From NCBI RefSeq assembly GCF_009745975.1, contig NZ_WHOL01000066.1, positions 1 to 50,526 of the forward strand: 50,526 bases of DNA, in the 5' to 3' direction. This document shows positions 30,300-37,645 of this stretch, in pieces; the first letter of the stretch is position 1; each line of letters begins with the position of its first letter. The DNA is from Actinokineospora pegani (GTDB lineage: Bacteria; Actinomycetota; Actinomycetes; Mycobacteriales; Pseudonocardiaceae). The notes beneath the pieces are model-generated. The model had not been told where the DNA came from and did no database searches. It saw only the letters and a program-made list of their open reading frames with translations. Both the position numbers and the translations under genes were made by a program.

Positions 30300-30593
30300 C
30301 CGACGTCAGGGGGTGTTGCCAGGCTCGCGCGGGTGCTGCATGCGCCACCCCGCCACCGGGACGTACCGGTCCTCGGTCAGCGGGGACAGCGCCCTGGATC
30401 TGACCGTCTTCGCGCGCATCGCTCAAACCCGCCTCAGCAACCCGTCGCGAGCCTCGTTTGCGCTGGTCTCGCCCATGTGACAGACGCTCCACCAGCGTCG
30501 TGACCGAGCGCTGCGTCTGGCGGTCTCCCCGGCGCAGCCCCATCCGACCCCCCGTTCGTCGTGGTCAGAGCCCTGTCCGGTAAGGTCTTCGGC
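30300..30593. other. Gap before tRNA-Ser with no clear gene
   Basis: Short open frames exist on both strands but none has codon bias or recognisable sequence. On the minus strand this is where the missing N-terminal part of the degraded gene would lie; nothing like it remains. TAAGGT (30581-30586) ends 7 nt before tRNA-Ser and is its likely -10. Confidence 0.5.
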
Positions 30594-30683
30594 GGAGGAT
30601 TCGCATAGTGGCCTAGTGCGCACGATTGGAAATCGTGTTGGGTGTTAAAGCCCTCAGGGGTTCAAATCCCCTATCCTCCGCCA
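30594..30683 (+). tRNA. tRNA-Ser (anticodon GGA)
   Basis: A 90-nt class II tRNA: acceptor GGAGGAT pairs with ATCCTCC, the anticodon loop is TTGGAAA giving GGA, a long variable arm follows (GTTGGGTGTTAAAGCCC), the T arm is GGGGTTCAAATCCCC and CCA is encoded. Reads UCC/UCU. Confidence 0.97.
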
Positions 30684-30687
30684 GCAG

Positions 30688-30717
30688 GCGCCGGTCGTCC
30701 CCAGGGATGGCCGGCGC
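30688..30717 (+). terminator. Hairpin after tRNA-Ser(GGA)
   Basis: GCGCCGG (30688-30694) pairs with CCGGCGC (30711-30717), with a partly paired 16-nt loop (TCCC/GGGA); TTCTGCGTT follows. It begins 5 nt after the tRNA. Confidence 0.6.
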
Positions 30718-30753
30718 TTCTGCGTTCGCCTTCGTCGGCCGGCCGGGGGGCGG

Positions 30754-31923
30754 TTAGCCCGCGATGCGGGGGCGGGGTGGGGACAGGTCGGCGAGGGTGG
30801 CGGCGGTGTGGCCTGCTGTCCAGCCGGTGGTGTTGGAGATCGTGGGGCGGTGGGTGCGGATGTGGGGGAAGAGGGTGGCGAATTTGAGGTCGACGGCTTG
30901 TTGGCGGGTGGTGAGGACGGGGACGAGGCGGGTGTCGCCGGAGGTGGCCTGGGTGGTGGCGGTGGTGAGGCGGGTGTGGATGCGGTGGGCGTAGCCGGTG
31001 AGGAAGGCGTGGCGGAAGGCTCGGGTGCGGCCGGGGGTGGGGGTGTGGCGCAGGGCTTGGGTGGCTTGGAGTTGGAGGGAGGTGGTGAGGACCTCGACTA
31101 TCTCCAGGTCGGTTTCGTGGCCGACCACCGCCACGCAGCCGAGTTTGGCGTAGAAGACCGAGCGGCAGCGGTTGGCCTGGGCTATGGCGTCGACCAACTG
31201 GGCCCGGGGGGTTTGGTAGGGGCCGGTGAGCCAGAGGCGGCGGGCGCCCGCGGTCTGGGGCTGGGGGTGGTCCGCGTCGAGGACGGCGCGTTCGAAGGCG
31301 TGGCGGGCCATCAGCTCCTGGGCCTTGGCGGACAGGGCCTCCGCCTCGTCCGGGTAGGCGGTGGACTCGGCCTTGGCCAGCAGGGCGCGGACCCGGGCCA
31401 GCACGCGGCGGTCGACGCCGCCGGGGCCGGGGTCGGGGGTGGTCGCGCTGCCGGGGGGCTGGACCAGGCGGGGCAGTTGGGGCAGGACCATGAGGGCGGC
31501 CAGCAGTTCGACGGCGAGGTTGAGCGAGTCCTCGGTGGGCTCGGCCTGTTCGCGGCCCGGGATGCCGAGCTCGGCCAGTTGTGCGCGCCACAGGGGGTGC
31601 AGGGCCGCCGGGGCGTGGCGGGCGCTCTCGTGCGCGATGGCGTCGAGCAGCAGTTCGCGGACGCGCTTGGGGGCGACGGCCGCGACGTCGGCGGGCAGCC
31701 AGCCCCGGCCCCAGAGCAGTTCCAGCGAGTGCGCGAGGGCCATCGTGGCCGCCGCGCCCGCCGCCGCCAGACCGCGGTCGGCGACGTCGCGGACAACCGC
31801 GGCCACCGACCGGCGGTCGCCGCCCGCGAGGACCACCGCCGCCTCGGTCAGCCGGGCGGCGAGGACGGCGATCGAGCCCCGGGAGCCCGCCGTCTTTCGC
31901 TCATGTGTTCGCATGGGGCCCAT
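30754..31923 (-). CDS. DUF2786 domain protein
   Basis: A 389-residue soluble protein. The DUF2786 helix pair lies at about residues 172-215 (VLARVRALLAKAESTAYPDEAEALSAKAQELMARHAFE). The N-terminal half is helical and Ala-rich; the C-terminal half includes HETDLEIVEVLTTSLQLQATQAL and a His/Thr-rich tail. Family members are often near phage or regulatory genes but have no proven activity. It starts at ATG 31923 or, 9 nt later, at ATG 31914 (MRTHERKTAG); neither has a strong ribosome site. It converges with tRNA-Ser. Confidence 0.85.
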   Translation of the reverse strand: MGPMRTHERKTAGSRGSIAVLAARLTEAAVVLAGGDRRSVAAVVRDVADRGLAAAGAAATMALAHSLELLWGRGWLPADVAAVAPKRVRELLLDAIAHESARHAPAALHPLWRAQLAELGIPGREQAEPTEDSLNLAVELLAALMVLPQLPRLVQPPGSATTPDPGPGGVDRRVLARVRALLAKAESTAYPDEAEALSAKAQELMARHAFERAVLDADHPQPQTAGARRLWLTGPYQTPRAQLVDAIAQANRCRSVFYAKLGCVAVVGHETDLEIVEVLTTSLQLQATQALRHTPTPGRTRAFRHAFLTGYAHRIHTRLTTATTQATSGDTRLVPVLTTRQQAVDLKFATLFPHIRTHRPTISNTTGWTAGHTAATLADLSPPRPRIAG

Positions 31924-31948
31924 CTTGCACCCGGGGTACGACAGAAAG

Positions 31949-31980
31949 CGGCCCGACCCGGGTTTTCCCAGGTCGGGCCG
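31949..31980 (-). terminator. Hairpin after the 52-residue ORF
   Basis: CGGCCCGACC (31949-31958) pairs with GGTCGGGCCG (31971-31980); a TTTT lies in the inner loop. It starts 6 nt past the stop codon of the small gene on the minus strand and separates it from the DUF2786 gene. Confidence 0.7.
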
Positions 31981-31986
31981 AGTGGG

Positions 31987-32145
31987 CTACTCGATGCCGT
32001 CTTCGGCCTCGTCCGGGACGGCGTGGTCGGGCCGCCCCGGGTTCGGGTCGCGGGACAGGTCGATCAGCGGGTGCCGCTCGGCCCCCTCCGGCGCGGCGTG
32101 CTTGCCGGTCCTCGCCTGCTCCTGCGCTGCCTTGTCCGTGCTCAT
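31987..32145 (-). CDS. Small acidic protein, unknown
   Basis: A 52-residue hydrophilic protein, MSTDKAAQEQARTGKHAAPE at the N-terminus and an acidic, proline-rich end (NPGRPDHAVPDEAEDGIE). No membrane span or known fold; it is probably disordered. The ATG at 32145 has GGGGAG 8 nt upstream, and the gene is followed directly by a terminator, which supports that it is real. It lies 43 bp after the aminopeptidase P gene on the same strand. Confidence 0.7.
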   Translation of the reverse strand: MSTDKAAQEQARTGKHAAPEGAERHPLIDLSRDPNPGRPDHAVPDEAEDGIE

Positions 32146-32188
32146 GCGTTTCTCCCCTCGCACTCCCCCGAGTACACAGAGGACAATT

Positions 32189-33610
32189 CTAACCCCGTTG
32201 CCATTCGCGCACCCACTCGGCGACACCGTCGGCGTCGCGCGGCAGCGCCGATGAGATCACCTCCGCGCCGTCCGGGGTGACCACCAGGTCGTCCTCGATG
32301 CGCACGCCGATGCCGCGCAGCTCCGGCGGGACGGTGAGGTCGTTGGGGTGGAAGTAGAGGCCGGGCTCGACCGTCAGCGCCATGCCGACCTCGAGCTTGC
32401 CCTCGTTGTAGGCCGACGCGCGCGCGTTGGCGCAGTCGTGCACGTCGATGCCGAGCATGTGACCGATGCCGGAGCAGATGTAGCGCCGGTGGAACTGCCC
32501 GTCCGGGTCCATCGACTTGTCGACAGACGCGGGCAGCAGCCCCCAGTCGTGCAGCCCCTCCGCGAGCACGCGCATGGACGCGGTGTGGAAGGCGCTGTAG
32601 TCGTTGCCCGGCCGAACTTCCGCCATCCCGGCCGACTGCGCTTTGTGGACCAGGTCGTAGACCCGGCGCTGCGCCTCGCTGAACTCGCCCGCCACCGGCA
32701 GGGTCCTGGTGACGTCCGCGGTGTAGAGCGTTTCCAGCTCCACACCCGCGTCCAGCAACAAGAGGCCGTCAGCGGGAACAGGCCCGTCGCACCGCGTCCA
32801 GTGCAGGATCGGCGCGTTGGGCCCGGCGGCGACGATGGACGCGTACCCCGGCCCGTTGCCCTCGGTCCGCGCACGCCTGTCGAAAGTCCCTTGCAGCCAC
32901 CGTTCCCCACCCGCGCGAACAGACGCGGGCAGTTCCCGCGCGACGTCCTGGAACCCGAGCACGGTCGCGTCCACGGCCGCCCGCAACTGACCGATCTCCC
33001 AGTCGTCCTTGATCCGACGCAGTTCCGACAGCACCACCAGCAGGTGATCGCTGTGCGCGGTAACCAAGGCGTCCAGGTACGGGTCGACGCCCTTGCCCGC
33101 CAGGACGCCCGGCAACTGGCCGCGCAGCGCCTTCGGCAACTCTTCCAGCGAGCGGCACTCGACGCCCAGCGCCTCCGACCACTCCGCCAGGCCGGGCACC
33201 GCCCCGATCCACAGCTCGCCGTCGCGGGCGCTGGCGAAGAAGTCCGCCTCCCCCGGCCCGGCGGGCTCGCGCAGGTGCAGCACGGCGTGGTGGCCGCCGT
33301 CCGAGGACGGGACCATGACCAGCACCGCCCCCTCGGCGTAGCAGCCGGTCAGCCAGGCGAAGTCGCTGTCGGCGCGGAAGCCGTGGTCGGTGTCGTTCGC
33401 GCGCACGGGCGCGATCCCGGACGCCACGGCGATGCGGGCGCCGGGGAACGCTGCGGACAGGCGGGCTCGGTGGGCGGCGGCGGCCTCGGCTGCGCCCGGG
33501 ACGGGGGTGACCCGTCGGTCGGCAGGCCCCCAGCCCTCGCGGACGAAGTCGCGGAAACCCTGCGCCTGCACCAGCTTCGACGGGTCGCGCCGAGCTCGCG
33601 GGTCGATCAT
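32189..33610 (-). CDS. Aminopeptidase P family protein (Xaa-Pro aminopeptidase)
   Basis: A 473-residue metallopeptidase that removes N-terminal residues preceding proline. The N-terminal AMP_N domain (about 1-190) is followed by the pita-bread domain with the five metal ligands in order: Asp in LLLDAGVELETLY, Asp in TADVTRTLPV, His in SGIGHMLGIDVHD, Glu in LTVEPGLYF and Glu in VRIEDDLVV. All are present. The ATG at 33610 was preferred to a GTG 6 nt upstream because GGAAGGGG lies at good spacing. It is cytoplasmic (no signal peptide). Probably heads a transcript with the 52-residue ORF. Confidence 0.95.
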   Translation of the reverse strand: MIDPRARRDPSKLVQAQGFRDFVREGWGPADRRVTPVPGAAEAAAAHRARLSAAFPGARIAVASGIAPVRANDTDHGFRADSDFAWLTGCYAEGAVLVMVPSSDGGHHAVLHLREPAGPGEADFFASARDGELWIGAVPGLAEWSEALGVECRSLEELPKALRGQLPGVLAGKGVDPYLDALVTAHSDHLLVVLSELRRIKDDWEIGQLRAAVDATVLGFQDVARELPASVRAGGERWLQGTFDRRARTEGNGPGYASIVAAGPNAPILHWTRCDGPVPADGLLLLDAGVELETLYTADVTRTLPVAGEFSEAQRRVYDLVHKAQSAGMAEVRPGNDYSAFHTASMRVLAEGLHDWGLLPASVDKSMDPDGQFHRRYICSGIGHMLGIDVHDCANARASAYNEGKLEVGMALTVEPGLYFHPNDLTVPPELRGIGVRIEDDLVVTPDGAEVISSALPRDADGVAEWVREWQRG

Positions 33611-33739
33611 GAGCACCCCTTCCCTTGGATGTGGCCAGCTTATGCCCTCGCCAGGCAGGCCCGTGGGGATGGAGCAGACGACGCCGGGTGTGGGACTCGA
33701 CCTGACCAGCTCGGCGGTGGAGCTACCCCGGACGCGAAA

Positions 33740-33771
33740 CGGGCCCCTCCTGAGTGATCAGGAGGGGCCCG
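33740..33771 (-). terminator. Terminator of tRNA-Ser(CGA)
   Basis: Perfect 14-bp stem (33740-33753 with 33758-33771) with a 4-nt loop, starting 9 nt after the tRNA 3' end on the minus strand, followed by TTT. Confidence 0.85.
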
Positions 33772-33779
33772 CTGCGAGC

Positions 33780-33869
33780 TGGCGGTGGCGGTGGGATTTG
33801 AACCCACGGACGGGGTGAACCGTCACGCGCTTTCGAGGCGCGCTCCTTCGGCCGCTCGGACACGCCACC
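33780..33869 (-). tRNA. tRNA-Ser (anticodon CGA)
   Basis: A 90-nt class II tRNA on the minus strand: acceptor GGTGGCG pairs with CGCCACC, the anticodon loop CTCGAAA gives CGA, a long variable arm follows, the T arm is GTGGGTTCAAATCCCAC and CCA is encoded. Reads UCG. Confidence 0.97.
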
Positions 33870-33876
33870 GCGAAGA

Positions 33877-33905
33877 ACTATACAAGTCCCCCCAGACGCC
33901 ACGAA
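33877..33905 (-). promoter_or_regulatory. Promoter of tRNA-Ser(CGA)
   Basis: On the minus strand TATAGT (33882-33877) lies 7 nt before the tRNA 5' end, a near-consensus -10. TTCGTG (33905-33900), 17 nt upstream, is a weak -35 and lies inside a large hairpin (33899-33938). Confidence 0.75.
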
Positions 33906-33938
33906 CCCGCCCCCTGTCGGGTGGGGGCGGGTTCGTGG
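33899..33938 (-). terminator. Strong hairpin between csbD-like gene and tRNA-Ser
   Basis: Perfect 16-bp stem (33899-33914 with 33923-33938), 8-nt loop. It lies 111 nt past the CsbD-type gene on the same strand and probably ends that transcript before the tRNA promoter. Confidence 0.75.
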
Positions 33939-34049
33939 GGGGCAGCTCCGGCGGTCTGCCGACTGGGCGGGTGGCGCGCGCGAGGGCTGCGCTCACCCCG
34001 GGGGGTGACCCACCCGCCGAGTCGGGACCTGGCCGGGATCAGGACAGGC

Positions 34050-34262
34050 TCAACCCCTGCCGCCGAGCTTGTCCTTGGCGTCGTGAGCGACGCCTGCTGC
34101 CTTGTCCCGGACGTCGTGGCCGGTTTCTTTCGCCTCGCCCGCGACCTGATCCTTCTTGCCGGAGTTCTCGAGATCGCGGTTGTCTGTGGACTGTCCGAGC
34201 TTCTCCTTGGCCTGGCCAAGTGCCTGCTCAGCCTTGTCCTTCATCTTGTCGAACGCGCTCAT
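34050..34262 (-). CDS. CsbD family stress-response protein
   Basis: A 70-residue, very hydrophilic, Lys/Asp/Glu-rich helical protein: MSAFDKMKDKAEQALGQAKE, then DQVAGEAKETGHDVRDKAAG. CsbD-like proteins are general-stress genes under alternative sigma factors; the function is not settled, perhaps a disordered protectant. The ATG at 34262 follows GGAGG by 7 nt, while the longer open frame upstream is not supported. It stands alone between tadA and tRNA-Ser. Confidence 0.88.
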   Translation of the reverse strand: MSAFDKMKDKAEQALGQAKEKLGQSTDNRDLENSGKKDQVAGEAKETGHDVRDKAAGVAHDAKDKLGGRG

Positions 34263-34354
34263 CGTCGATCCTCCATATCCCGAGGGCCTCTGTTTCTCCC
34301 TCGGGGGTGGAGTTGCCAGCGCCAGGGGGGCGCCAATCACGATTGTGACCGCCG

Positions 34355-34816
34355 TCACTCTCTTCGGTGGTCGACGAAGAAGTCCACCAGGAGCCTCGAG
34401 CACTCGTGTTCCAGCAGGCCACCGACCACTTCCGGCCGGTGCGCCAGCCGACGGTCGCGGACCACGTCCCACAGCGAACCGGCCGCTCCGGTCTTGGGCT
34501 CCCACGCCCCGAACACCACGCGCGAGACCCGCGCGAGCACCAGGGCGCCAGCGCACATCGTGCACGGCTCCAACGTCACCGCCAGCGTGCATCCGCCCAG
34601 GCGCCAGCCGTCGCCGAACCGGGCGGCCGCGGCGCGCAGGGCGAGCACCTCCGCGTGCGCGGTCGGGTCGCCGAGGGCCTCCCTGGCGTTGTGCGCGGCG
34701 GCGAGCTCGGTGCCGTCCGGGGCGAACACGACCGCCCCGATCGGCACGTCGCCACCCGCCGGGGCCTTGCCCGCCTCCCGCAGCGCCGCGCGGACCATGT
34801 CCTCGTCGGCGGTCAC
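34355..34816 (-). CDS. tadA: tRNA-specific adenosine deaminase
   Basis: A 153-residue zinc deaminase that converts A34 of tRNA-Arg(ACG) to inosine. The cytidine-deaminase fold shows His54-Ala-Glu56 (TAHAEVLAL) and the Cys85-x-x-Cys88 pair (LEPCTMCAG), with Glu56 as proton shuttle. The C-terminal SRLLVDFFVDHRRE is typical of TadA. The GTG at 34816 overlaps the stop codon of the upstream gene (GTGA), so the two are coupled. The open frame runs on upstream but overlaps that gene antiphase and is not TadA sequence. The tadA pair beside tyrA is the mycobacterial arrangement. Confidence 0.96.
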   Translation of the reverse strand: MTADEDMVRAALREAGKAPAGGDVPIGAVVFAPDGTELAAAHNAREALGDPTAHAEVLALRAAAARFGDGWRLGGCTLAVTLEPCTMCAGALVLARVSRVVFGAWEPKTGAAGSLWDVVRDRRLAHRPEVVGGLLEHECSRLLVDFFVDHRRE

Positions 34817-35301
34817 TTCAACAGCGTGTCGAGGAGCTTGCCGAACTCGGTGTCGAAGCCGATCCGCTGCGCGATCATGCTGAGCTGCTCGTCCGGGTAC
34901 AGGTCGACCTCGTCGACGATCACCTGCAGCTCGGGGGCGGGCAGGCCGAGGTCGGCCAGGATGTCCAGCGCCCCCTCCGGCCAGACGTCGTCGTCGACCT
35001 CGTCGGGCGGCTCCACGCTCAGCAGGTCCAGCGCGTCGGCGGCGATGTCGTAGTCCAGGGCCGCCGCGGCGTCCGAGAGCAGCACCGACGCCCCGCCCGG
35101 GTTGGGCCGCAGCACCAGGAAGAACTCCTCGTCGATCGCGAGGAGCCCGAAGACCGCCCCGGTCGACCTGATCCCGCGCAGGGCGTCGAGCGCGGCGTCG
35201 AGCTCTTCGAGGACGGAGGCGTCCATCGGATCGCACCGCCACTTGCCGTCCTCGCGGACGACCGCTACCCCGAAGCCCGGCACTGGCTCCTGATCCGACA
35301 T
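34813..35301 (-). CDS. tRNA adenosine deaminase-associated protein
   Basis: A 162-residue acidic protein of the actinobacterial family always found next to tadA: it opens with GFGVAVVREDGKWRCDPMDA and continues with a Asp/Glu-rich middle (LSVEPPDEVDDDVWPEG) and a helical end (LYPDEQLSMIAQRIGFDTEFGKLLDTLL). No catalytic motif is seen; it may help TadA or tRNA handling. The ATG at 35301 was preferred to a GTG 6 nt upstream, although neither has a good ribosome site. Overlaps tadA by 4 nt. Confidence 0.9.
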   Translation of the reverse strand: MSDQEPVPGFGVAVVREDGKWRCDPMDASVLEELDAALDALRGIRSTGAVFGLLAIDEEFFLVLRPNPGGASVLLSDAAAALDYDIAADALDLLSVEPPDEVDDDVWPEGALDILADLGLPAPELQVIVDEVDLYPDEQLSMIAQRIGFDTEFGKLLDTLLK

Positions 35302-35378
35302 GCGCACACCGTATTCCGCCCGGTCCGCACCCGGTAGACGGAGTCCCCCGAAGCCCCCGGCGGTGCCAGGATCGAGAC

Positions 35379-36590
35379 ATGACGCTCACCCGGTTCAGCG
35401 CCCTGGCCGAAGCCGCCCGCGCCGCGCAGCCCAGGACGGTGGCGCTGCGCCGCGCCCTGCACCGCCACCCGGAGCAGGGGCTCGAGGTGCCGCGGACGCA
35501 GGCCGCCGTGCTGCGCGCGCTCGACGGCCTCGGGCTGCGGATCAGCACCGGGACCTCGGTCGGCTCGGTCGTCGCGGTGCTCGACGGGGCGCGGCCTGGG
35601 CCCGCGGTGCTGCTGCGCGGGGACATGGACGCGCTGCCGCTGACCGAGGACACCGGGCTGGACTTCGCCTCCGAGACCCCCGGCACCATGCACGCCTGCG
35701 GGCACGACACGCACGTGGCGATGCTCGCCTCCGCGGCCAGGGTGCTCAGCGGGCGGCGCGAGGAGCTGCGCGGCTCGGTGGTGTTCATGTTCCAACCGGG
35801 CGAGGAGGGCCACCACGGCGCGCGGTTCATGCTCGAGGAGGGCGTGCTCGACGACGCGAAGCTCGGCACCGCGCCGGTGGAGAAGGCGTTCGCCATCCAC
35901 ATCACCTCGACCGAGGTGTCCGGGGTGCTGCGGTGCAGGCGCGGGCCGATCATGGCCGCCGCCGACGCGTTCACCGTCACGGTGACCGGCCGGGGTGGGC
36001 ACGCCTCCGCGCCCGCCGACGCGGTCGACCCGGTGCCCGCCGCGGCGGCGATGGTCGGGGCGCTGCAGACCGTGCTCACCCGCCGGGTCAGCGTGTTCGA
36101 GCCGACCGTGCTCACCATCGGCCGGATCAGCGCGGGCACGACGAACAACATCATCCCCGCGACGGCCGAGCTGGAGGGCACGCTGCGGTCGCTGTCGGAG
36201 AGCGCGCGGCAGTTCATGCGCGCGGAGATCCCCCGGGTGTGCGGGCACATCGCCCAGGCCTACGGCTGCACCGCCGAGGTGGCCATGGGCACGGGCTACC
36301 CGGTCACGGTCAACGACGACGACGTGGCCGACCAGGTGCTGCGGGTGGGCGCCGAGCTGCTGGGACCGCAGCGGTCGGCGGTGATGGCGAACCCGTTGAT
36401 GGGCGCGGAGGACTTCTCGTACGTGCTGCGGCAGCTCCCCGGCGCGATGGCCTTCCTCGGCGCCTGCCCGCCGGGCACCGCCGTCGCCGACGCCGCGCCC
36501 AACCACTCCAACCGGGTGGTCTTCGACGAGGCGGCGATGGCCGCGGGCGTGGCGGCCTACGCGGCGTTCGCGCTGGACTCCCTCACGTGA
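35379..36590 (+). CDS. M20 family amidohydrolase / peptidase
   Basis: A 403-residue metal hydrolase of the M20D (HipO/AbgB-like) group, which cleaves N-acyl amino acids or related amides. It has LRRALHRHPEQGLEVPRTQ, the metal-binding MHACGHDTHVAML, the catalytic Glu pair in FQPGEEGHHGA, and the dimerisation-domain segment GRGGHASAPADAVDPV. The C-terminal metal ligand lies in the MGAEDFSYVL segment. Length and motif order are complete. It is cytoplasmic. It lies 36 bp before tyrA on the same strand, possibly one transcript. Substrate unknown. Confidence 0.93.
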   Translation: MTLTRFSALAEAARAAQPRTVALRRALHRHPEQGLEVPRTQAAVLRALDGLGLRISTGTSVGSVVAVLDGARPGPAVLLRGDMDALPLTEDTGLDFASETPGTMHACGHDTHVAMLASAARVLSGRREELRGSVVFMFQPGEEGHHGARFMLEEGVLDDAKLGTAPVEKAFAIHITSTEVSGVLRCRRGPIMAAADAFTVTVTGRGGHASAPADAVDPVPAAAAMVGALQTVLTRRVSVFEPTVLTIGRISAGTTNNIIPATAELEGTLRSLSESARQFMRAEIPRVCGHIAQAYGCTAEVAMGTGYPVTVNDDDVADQVLRVGAELLGPQRSAVMANPLMGAEDFSYVLRQLPGAMAFLGACPPGTAVADAAPNHSNRVVFDEAAMAAGVAAYAAFALDSLT

Positions 36591-36626
36591 TCACCGCGGT
36601 CGGGCGGTAAGGCACTATTCGGTGCC

Positions 36627-37601
36627 ATGCGAGCGGTGTGCGTGATCGGGTTGGGTCTCATCGGCGGGTCGGTGCTGCGCGCCGCGGTGGCGGGCGGTCG
36701 GCGGGCGTGGGGCGCCACGGCGGCCGATGACGACGCGGCGGCGGCGCGCGCCGAGGGGTTCGAGGTGGAGCCCTCGGTGGTTGACGCGCTGCGCCGGGCC
36801 GCGGCCGAGGACGCCATGGTGGTGGTGGCGGTGCCGCTGACCGCTGTGGACGGTGTGCTGCGCAAGGTCGGCGAGCACGCGCCGGAATGCGTGCTGACCG
36901 ACGTCGTCAGCGTCAAGGGCCCGGTCGCCGACGCGGTCGCCAGGCACGCCCCCGCCGCCCGGTTCGCGGGCGGGCACCCGATGACGGGCGCGGCGGTCTC
37001 GGGCTGGGCCAACAGCTCCGCCGAGCTGTTCGAGGGCGCCGCCTGGGTGGTCACCGCCGACGAGGACACCGACACCGGAGTGTGGCGCGAGGTGGTGGAG
37101 CTGGCGCTCGCCAGCGGCGCGCACGTCGTGCCGACCACCTCCGACGACCACGACGCCGCGGTCGCCCGGATCTCGCACCTGCCGCACGTGCTCGCCGCCG
37201 TGCTGGCCGCGTGCGGCGCCGAGGGCGGGCCGCTGGCCATGGCGCTGGCCGCGGGGTCGTTCACCGACGGCACCCGGGTGGCGGGCAGCAGGCCGGAGCT
37301 GGTGCTGGCGATGTGCGAGGGGAACCGGTCGGCGCTGCTGGCCGCCGTCGACGACGCGCTCGGCCGCCTCGGCGCGGCCCGCGGCGCGCTGGCCTCGACC
37401 GGGGCGCTGCGCGCGACCGTGCTCGCGGGGAACGCGGGCCGGGCCGCGCTGACCGCGCAGCACGCCGCCGGGCGGGCCAGGGTCGTGGTCGACCTGGCCG
37501 AGCCAGGCGCCTTCGACCAGCTCCGGCTCGTCGGCGAGCAGGGCGGGCGGGTGACCGCGCTCGAGGGCACGACCGTGGTCGCCGCCGTCCCGGTGGGCTG
37601 A
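36627..37601 (+). CDS. tyrA: Prephenate dehydrogenase
   Basis: A 324-residue NAD(P)-dependent enzyme of tyrosine biosynthesis (prephenate to 4-hydroxyphenylpyruvate; an arogenate activity cannot be excluded). Rossmann motif VIGLGLIGGS lies at residues 6-15, the substrate-binding HPMTGAAVSGW and the helical 'HDAAVARISHLPHVLAAVLA' with the catalytic His are present. The C-terminal helical domain is intact and there is no ACT domain. The position near tadA agrees with Rv3754. No ribosome site is visible at the ATG; CACTAT lies 8 nt upstream, perhaps a leaderless promoter. Confidence 0.94.
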   Translation: MRAVCVIGLGLIGGSVLRAAVAGGRRAWGATAADDDAAAARAEGFEVEPSVVDALRRAAAEDAMVVVAVPLTAVDGVLRKVGEHAPECVLTDVVSVKGPVADAVARHAPAARFAGGHPMTGAAVSGWANSSAELFEGAAWVVTADEDTDTGVWREVVELALASGAHVVPTTSDDHDAAVARISHLPHVLAAVLAACGAEGGPLAMALAAGSFTDGTRVAGSRPELVLAMCEGNRSALLAAVDDALGRLGAARGALASTGALRATVLAGNAGRAALTAQHAAGRARVVVDLAEPGAFDQLRLVGEQGGRVTALEGTTVVAAVPVG

Positions 37602-37609
37602 CCGAGGGA

Positions 37610-37639
37610 TTGTGACCTGTGCCGCACCCGCCGTAGCGT
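37610..37639 (+). promoter_or_regulatory. Promoter of the 661-residue protein gene
   Basis: TTGTGA (37610-37615) and TAGCGT (37634-37639), 18-nt spacer; the -10 ends 6 nt before the GTG start at 37646, so the mRNA is probably leaderless. Confidence 0.62.
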
Positions 37640-37645
37640 GATCGG

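Noticed and set aside
30214-30480. A plus-strand gene of 88 codons before tRNA-Ser
   Set aside because: It has no codon bias, no ribosome site and lies partly over the frameshifted gene on the other strand.
30594-33869. tRNA genes as attachment sites of an integrated element
   Set aside because: There is no integrase and no repeated tRNA 3' end nearby; the genes between the two tRNAs are ordinary.
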